From positions 1-11,424 of the forward strand of contig JBEBGV010000103.1 in NCBI GenBank assembly GCA_040081265.1: a stretch of 11,424 nucleotides of DNA, written 5' to 3'. The notes beneath the pieces were generated by a model. The model was not told where the DNA came from, searched no databases, and worked only from the letters and a program-made list of their open reading frames with translations. The position numbers and the translations under genes were made by a program. Positions 8,076-11,424 of the stretch are shown here, piece by piece. The stretch comes from JBEBGV01 sp040081265 (lineage in GTDB: Bacteria > Acidobacteriota > Vicinamibacteria > Vicinamibacterales > UBA2999). How positions within the stretch are numbered: position 1 is the stretch's first letter; each line of letters opens with the position of its first letter.

Positions 8076-8736
8076 TGCGCTCGGGCCGCTATCGCGAAAG
8101 TCCGTCGCTCAGGTGCGGGCTGATCTGAAGGCCTTCAAGCCGCGCTACAAACGCGACTGGCGCGACTGGATGAACACGTTGGCCAGCCATCCGCTGGTAG
8201 CACCTGAGACGGTGGAACAGTGCCGACGCGTCCTGGCGAAATGGCAGGCGGTACGCAGCACGACCAAGGGGCGGAGGGTCCGCCTGCCACGCGGTTTAGC
8301 GATCGCGGGAACACGGTGCCTTGATGACGTACTCGCGGAGGCACTGCCTGCCCTGAAGATCTTGGGTCAGGAGACCGTCCGTGATGTTCCGAACCTGAGT
8401 TCCGCCCGCCGCGGTGCGTTGCTCGAACTGTGGGACATCTTCAGCGATTTGCCGACGATCGGTACTGCCAGGGCCGTGGGCATCACGAAGGCGGTGAAGC
8501 TTGTCACAGGTGGGCGGATCGGTCCCGCTTTCGACAGCCAGGTGCGGCAACACCTCGACCTGCCTGAACCGCTTGACGGAGTGCAATGGCTCGACGCGCT
8601 CGTAGCGGTCGCGTGGGACATTCAGACGTTTGAGTCCGCGAACGGGTGCCGGCTTGAGCAACTGGTCGAAACGGAATGGCAACCCATTGCGATCGGCCGC
8701 GCCTATGACATGGTCTTCGGTCCGAAGATTACATGA
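8032..8736 (+). CDS. Accessory protein with possible helix-hairpin-helix DNA glycosylase-like core
   Basis: This 234-aa protein starts 6 nt after hsdR and I do not recognise it by name. Residues 20-75 are basic and helical, rich in Arg, Lys and Trp. The centre carries LPTIG (140-144) followed about 20 residues later by PAFDSQV (165-171). In HhH-GPD DNA glycosylases a hairpin LPGxG is followed at this distance by a P-x-D segment holding the catalytic Asp, so Asp168 would be the counterpart. That match rests on pattern only. I see no iron-sulfur Cys cluster, membrane segment or signal peptide. The ATG is poorly served by a ribosome-binding site: AGGGAG at 8011-8016 is about 15 nt away. Its position between a Type I and a Type IV restriction gene argues for a defence role, such as base recognition or DNA binding, but catalysis is unproven. 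Confidence 0.85.
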   Translation: MVRTDLTRRRNVGPDALGPLSRKSVAQVRADLKAFKPRYKRDWRDWMNTLASHPLVAPETVEQCRRVLAKWQAVRSTTKGRRVRLPRGLAIAGTRCLDDVLAEALPALKILGQETVRDVPNLSSARRGALLELWDIFSDLPTIGTARAVGITKAVKLVTGGRIGPAFDSQVRQHLDLPEPLDGVQWLDALVAVAWDIQTFESANGCRLEQLVETEWQPIAIGRAYDMVFGPKIT

Positions 8737-8780
8737 GTGAGGATCGTGAGCCGCCGTCGTGTGCCACGGTGTCGACGCCA

Positions 8781-8786
8781 AAGGAG
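8781..8786 (+). promoter_or_regulatory. Strong Shine-Dalgarno that sets the GTG start of the DUF262 gene
   Basis: AAGGAG lies 5 nt before the GTG at 8792. It is the best ribosome-binding site near this gene and argues against the upstream in-frame GTG at 8759, which would add 11 non-conserved residues. Confidence 0.7.
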
Positions 8787-8791
8787 CGAAC

Positions 8792-10546
8792 GTGTTTCAG
8801 CCAGCAGTCCCCGTCGCGAAAGTGCTTCAAGGGATCCACAACTCCGAGTACGTACTCCCAGCAATTCAGAGAGAGTTCGTCTGGAAGACGGAGCAGATCC
8901 GCCGCTTGTTCGACAGCCTCATGAGGGGTTATCCGATTGGCGCGTTTCTGTTCTGGAAGGTCCTACCGCAGAACGCGACGCAATTTACGTTTTACGGCTT
9001 CATCACTGATTACCACGAGCGCCATCACCCGTTTGCAGCCGTCAAGAAGGTACCCGCCGGCCAAGGGATAACAGCGATTCTTGACGGACAGCAGCGCCTC
9101 ACTGCCCTCAATATCGGTTTATACGGAAGCCACTCGGAGAGGCAACCGCGCAAGTGGTACACCAATCCCGACGCATATCCGAAGAAGCGGCTGTATCTGA
9201 ATTTGCTCGGCGCCGCCGACGTCGACGAATTGGGGATGTCCTACGACTTCGCGTTCCTGACCGAAGACGAGGCCCGGCCGGCCGACGGCGCACCCAATCA
9301 ATGGTTCCTGGTGCGAGACGTTCTTGACCTTGACGACTCCGGTCCGGCGATCATGAAGCAGCTAGAGCAGCGGAGGCTCTCCGGCAGCAGCCCCTTCAAC
9401 GTGCTTTACCAGCTGTACCGAGCCGTCCGTGATACCAACTCGATCAACGCATTTGTGGAGGAGTCGCAAGACCCGAACAAGGTTCTGGACATCTTCGTGC
9501 GCGTGAACAGTGGCGGAACGACGCTGTCCTACTCTGACCTCCTGCTATCGATGGCGACGAATCAGTGGGTCGACCGTGACGCACGAGAAGAAGTGCGGAC
9601 GCTCGTAACGGAGTTGAACGGCACTCGAGCGACATTTTCCTTCTCAAAGGACTTGGTGCTGAAGGCTGGACTCATGCTGATCGATGCGTCCGGCATCGGA
9701 TTCAAGGTCTCGAACTTCACCAAAGCCAACATGGCGTTGATGGAGCAGAGCTGGCCGGCGATTAGAGCGGCGCTCCTGAATGCGGCGAGCCTCATGGAGA
9801 GCTTTGGCTACACTGGACGTACGTTAAGTGCGGACAGCGCCCTGATTCCCCTTGCCTACTACTTGCATAGGCGTCAACTCACCTCAGGGTACGTCACGTC
9901 CTCAGCCGACGCGGCCGATCGAGAAAGGATTCGTCAGTGGGTTACTCGATCGCTGCTGAAGCGCGGCATCTGGGGTTCGGGACTGGACACGCTGCTGTTG
10001 CGCCTCCGCGATACCATCCGCGACCATGGCACGAAGGTGTTCCCCGCAGCCGAGATCGAGCAAGCGATGGCGGCGGTGGGCAAGTCCGTCAGGTTTGAGC
10101 CAGCGGAGATCAACGAACTTCTGGACGTGAAGTACGGGAGCCCCCGTGTGTTCCCGATCCTCGCGACGTTGTATCCCGGTCTCGACATGACGAAGGCGTT
10201 TCACGAGGATCACATATTCCCTCATTCTCGGTTCACCCTTGCAAAGCTAGTGAAGGAGGGAGTTCCACCAGAGCAGGTTGATGACTATGTCGCGAAGGCG
10301 GACGCGATCCCCAACGTGCAACTGCTGCCGGGAGGCCCGAACCAGGAGAAGCAGGCGAAGCTGCCGAAGGACTGGCTCACAGGTCCGCACTTCACCTCGG
10401 ATGCTCAAAGGAAGCAGTACGTGACGGAGAACGACCTGGAGACGCTGGAGCATCTGCCTGACGGCATGTCGGCGTTTCCAAAGTTCTTCGACGCTCGACG
10501 CAAGAGCCTGGAAGGACGCCTCAAGCGCGCGCTCGGAGTGGAGTGA
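8792..10546 (+). CDS. DUF262-DUF1524 (GmrSD/BrxU-like) Type IV restriction nuclease
   Basis: This 584-aa protein joins both halves of a GmrSD-type modification-dependent restriction enzyme in one chain. The N-terminal DUF262 (GmrS-like, ParB-like fold, NTP-using) region has LPAIQREFVW (22-31), the segment around GYPIGAFLFWK (46-56) and the hallmark DGQQR (98-102). The conserved FVRVNSGGTTLS is at 235-246. The C-terminal DUF1524 (GmrD-like His-Me finger nuclease) has HEDHIFP (471-477), with Asp473-His474 as the catalytic pair, then Asn508 and Asn517 followed by Lys520 and Lys523. All expected motifs are present. Family members cut phage DNA carrying modified cytosines such as glucosylated hydroxymethylcytosine; the actual target here is unknown. 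The gene follows the 234-aa gene by 55 nt. It would cover phages that evade the Type I system by modifying their DNA. Confidence 0.9.
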   Translation: MFQPAVPVAKVLQGIHNSEYVLPAIQREFVWKTEQIRRLFDSLMRGYPIGAFLFWKVLPQNATQFTFYGFITDYHERHHPFAAVKKVPAGQGITAILDGQQRLTALNIGLYGSHSERQPRKWYTNPDAYPKKRLYLNLLGAADVDELGMSYDFAFLTEDEARPADGAPNQWFLVRDVLDLDDSGPAIMKQLEQRRLSGSSPFNVLYQLYRAVRDTNSINAFVEESQDPNKVLDIFVRVNSGGTTLSYSDLLLSMATNQWVDRDAREEVRTLVTELNGTRATFSFSKDLVLKAGLMLIDASGIGFKVSNFTKANMALMEQSWPAIRAALLNAASLMESFGYTGRTLSADSALIPLAYYLHRRQLTSGYVTSSADAADRERIRQWVTRSLLKRGIWGSGLDTLLLRLRDTIRDHGTKVFPAAEIEQAMAAVGKSVRFEPAEINELLDVKYGSPRVFPILATLYPGLDMTKAFHEDHIFPHSRFTLAKLVKEGVPPEQVDDYVAKADAIPNVQLLPGGPNQEKQAKLPKDWLTGPHFTSDAQRKQYVTENDLETLEHLPDGMSAFPKFFDARRKSLEGRLKRALGVE

Positions 10547-10687
10547 TGCAAGACGGGCGCTTCGTTTGTTGCTGGCAACCCGTTACATCGTCTCCAGGCG
10601 AACAGAAGACTTGAGGGTTCCAGCGGCGAGATCACGCCCGCATTCATAAATGACCATTCCTGTCGGCTCTGGACTGAGACGTCGTAC
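10547..10687 (+). other. Intergenic spacer after the DUF262-DUF1524 gene
   Basis: These 141 bases contain no convincing gene. A 22-codon ORF starts at 10546 (TGATG overlap) and another of 13 codons starts at 10650; the stop of the second overlaps the GTG of the next gene as GTGA. Neither has a ribosome-binding site. A small symmetrical GTTGC-tg-GCAAC lies at 10568-10579 but has no T run, so I do not call a terminator. The DUF262 frame stays open through the spacer into the next gene. Confidence 0.5.
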
Positions 10688-11424
10688 GTGAGTTCCCTCT
10701 ATTGGTTCGCACCTGTTCCGGCCCAAGTGTCGTCGCAGCGGCTCTCGCTCGACTTCGACCTGCGGTCGGCAGATCTGTTCTATCGCGAACTCGTCGTGCC
10801 GGAGTTGGGTCGCATCTGGTTTGCGCGCCAACTCTCGTGGCCTGTCGCAGCGCTTGCCCTCCACGAGGAACTGGCGCGCGTCGGAGCGAACCCGCCGAAA
10901 CCCACGGCCATCTGTCATGGCATCGAGGCGCTCGCGTGCAAGCTTGAGTACGACGCCAATTCGGACTCAGCCACACGCTCCCGGCGCATCCTCGGAAGCC
11001 GGGCATTTGGCCGTGACGACCAGTCGGAAGTGTGGTCGTTCCAGCAATTGCGTCAGGCAACAAACTACGTGCGAAACACGCACCGCCAGGCCGCGACGCG
11101 TGCCCTTCGAGTCGACGGTGGCCTGGGGTTGGCCCGCGGCCCCCGGTTCGATCTCCTCGAATTGGAGCCGGTCGGGCGTGCCCTCGCCGATGCCTTCCTC
11201 GACCAGCGCGTTGGCAAGGGCGGGACGAGCCTTCGGAAGTGGCTGATGGGATGGCTCGATGGCGATCGTGACGTCTCCGGTTGGCCGAAGACGCTCCGCC
11301 ATGGGCTCTCGCCTGAACACGGAACCGACGAGGAACGGAGCCTCGTTCGCTCGCGCCTCCTTGGCACAGCAACGGCCGCCAGCGAGAAGCGGCGGCGACT
11401 CGCCGACGCGGTCGGGCGCGCGGA
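10688..11424 (+). CDS. Unrecognised protein, 3' end beyond the window
   Basis: The frame is open from here to the window edge, giving 245 visible residues with a natural composition and GC-rich third positions. The start is taken at GTG 10688, giving a protein that begins MSSLYWFAPVP. The ribosome-binding site is weak (GAGAC at 10676-10680). No ATG lies upstream in frame, so the start is uncertain. Visible traits are a helical block around ELGRIWFARQLSWPVAALAL (39-58), a segment RILGSRAFGRD (100-110) and a possible winged-helix stretch (about 115-170). The last runs from WSFQQLRQATNYVRNTHRQ to an RFDLLELEPVGRALADAFL-like wing and helix. That would fit a DNA-binding protein, but I recognise no family and no catalytic motif. 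It follows the nuclease gene on the same strand by 141 nt, so an accessory or regulatory role in this defence cluster is plausible. The long minus-strand frame covering the same bases is a shadow. Confidence 0.75.
   Translation, partial: MSSLYWFAPVPAQVSSQRLSLDFDLRSADLFYRELVVPELGRIWFARQLSWPVAALALHEELARVGANPPKPTAICHGIEALACKLEYDANSDSATRSRRILGSRAFGRDDQSEVWSFQQLRQATNYVRNTHRQAATRALRVDGGLGLARGPRFDLLELEPVGRALADAFLDQRVGKGGTSLRKWLMGWLDGDRDVSGWPKTLRHGLSPEHGTDEERSLVRSRLLGTATAASEKRRRLADAVGRA

Noticed and set aside
8759..8791. Upstream GTG start for the DUF262 gene
   Set aside because: It adds 11 residues without family character and would place the strong AAGGAG inside the coding region instead of before GTG 8792.
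8733..8924. 63-codon ORF overlapping the end of the 234-aa gene as ATGA
   Set aside because: Ser- and Arg-rich translation; it overlaps the conserved N-terminus of the DUF262 protein in another frame.
10546..10614. 22-codon ORF starting in a TGATG overlap with the nuclease stop
   Set aside because: No ribosome-binding site of its own and no recognisable peptide feature; too short to support.
10644..11372. 242-codon open frame on the minus strand
   Set aside because: Arg-, Gly- and Pro-rich composition; the + strand frame of the same bases gives a far more natural protein that runs off the window.

Overview
This 11.4-kb window is a bacterial defence cluster. The DNA is GC-rich, with G or C at most third codon positions, and genes on the + strand are tightly packed. 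The sequence points to a high-GC bacterium but gives no basis for naming a phylum. No tRNA, rRNA, CRISPR array, insertion sequence or origin was seen.

Layout: (1) 26-484, minus strand: a small uncharacterised protein of 152 aa preceded by a good ribosome-binding site. (2) 485-889: a divergent spacer of about 400 bases with no convincing gene. It holds a perfect 15-bp operator-like palindrome at 605-619 and must carry the promoter(s). (3) 890-8025, plus strand: a complete Type I restriction-modification operon, hsdM1-hsdM2-hsdS-hsdR, joined by short overlaps (4, 8 and 4 nt). It has two different full-length methyltransferase genes but only one specificity gene. (4) 8032-8736: a 234-aa protein with a possible helix-hairpin-helix DNA-glycosylase-like core, beginning 6 nt after hsdR inside a set of nested, mutually exclusive inverted repeats. 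(5) 8792-10546: a single-chain DUF262-DUF1524 (GmrSD/BrxU-like) Type IV restriction nuclease, best started at a GTG with a strong Shine-Dalgarno. (6) 10547-10687: a spacer. (7) 10688 to the window end: an unrecognised gene, open at its 3' end, with a possible winged-helix segment.

How the genes could work together: the HsdM and HsdS subunits would mark host sites with N6-methyladenine. HsdR would translocate and cut DNA that lacks the mark. The DUF262-DUF1524 protein, by family, would attack DNA carrying foreign modifications that Type I enzymes often cannot cut. The two systems are therefore complementary. The 234-aa protein and the 3' gene are co-directional and closely spaced, so they may be accessory parts of the same system; that is inference from context. 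The two most unusual points are the divergent tandem hsdM pair and the glycosylase-like gene lying between a Type I and a Type IV enzyme.
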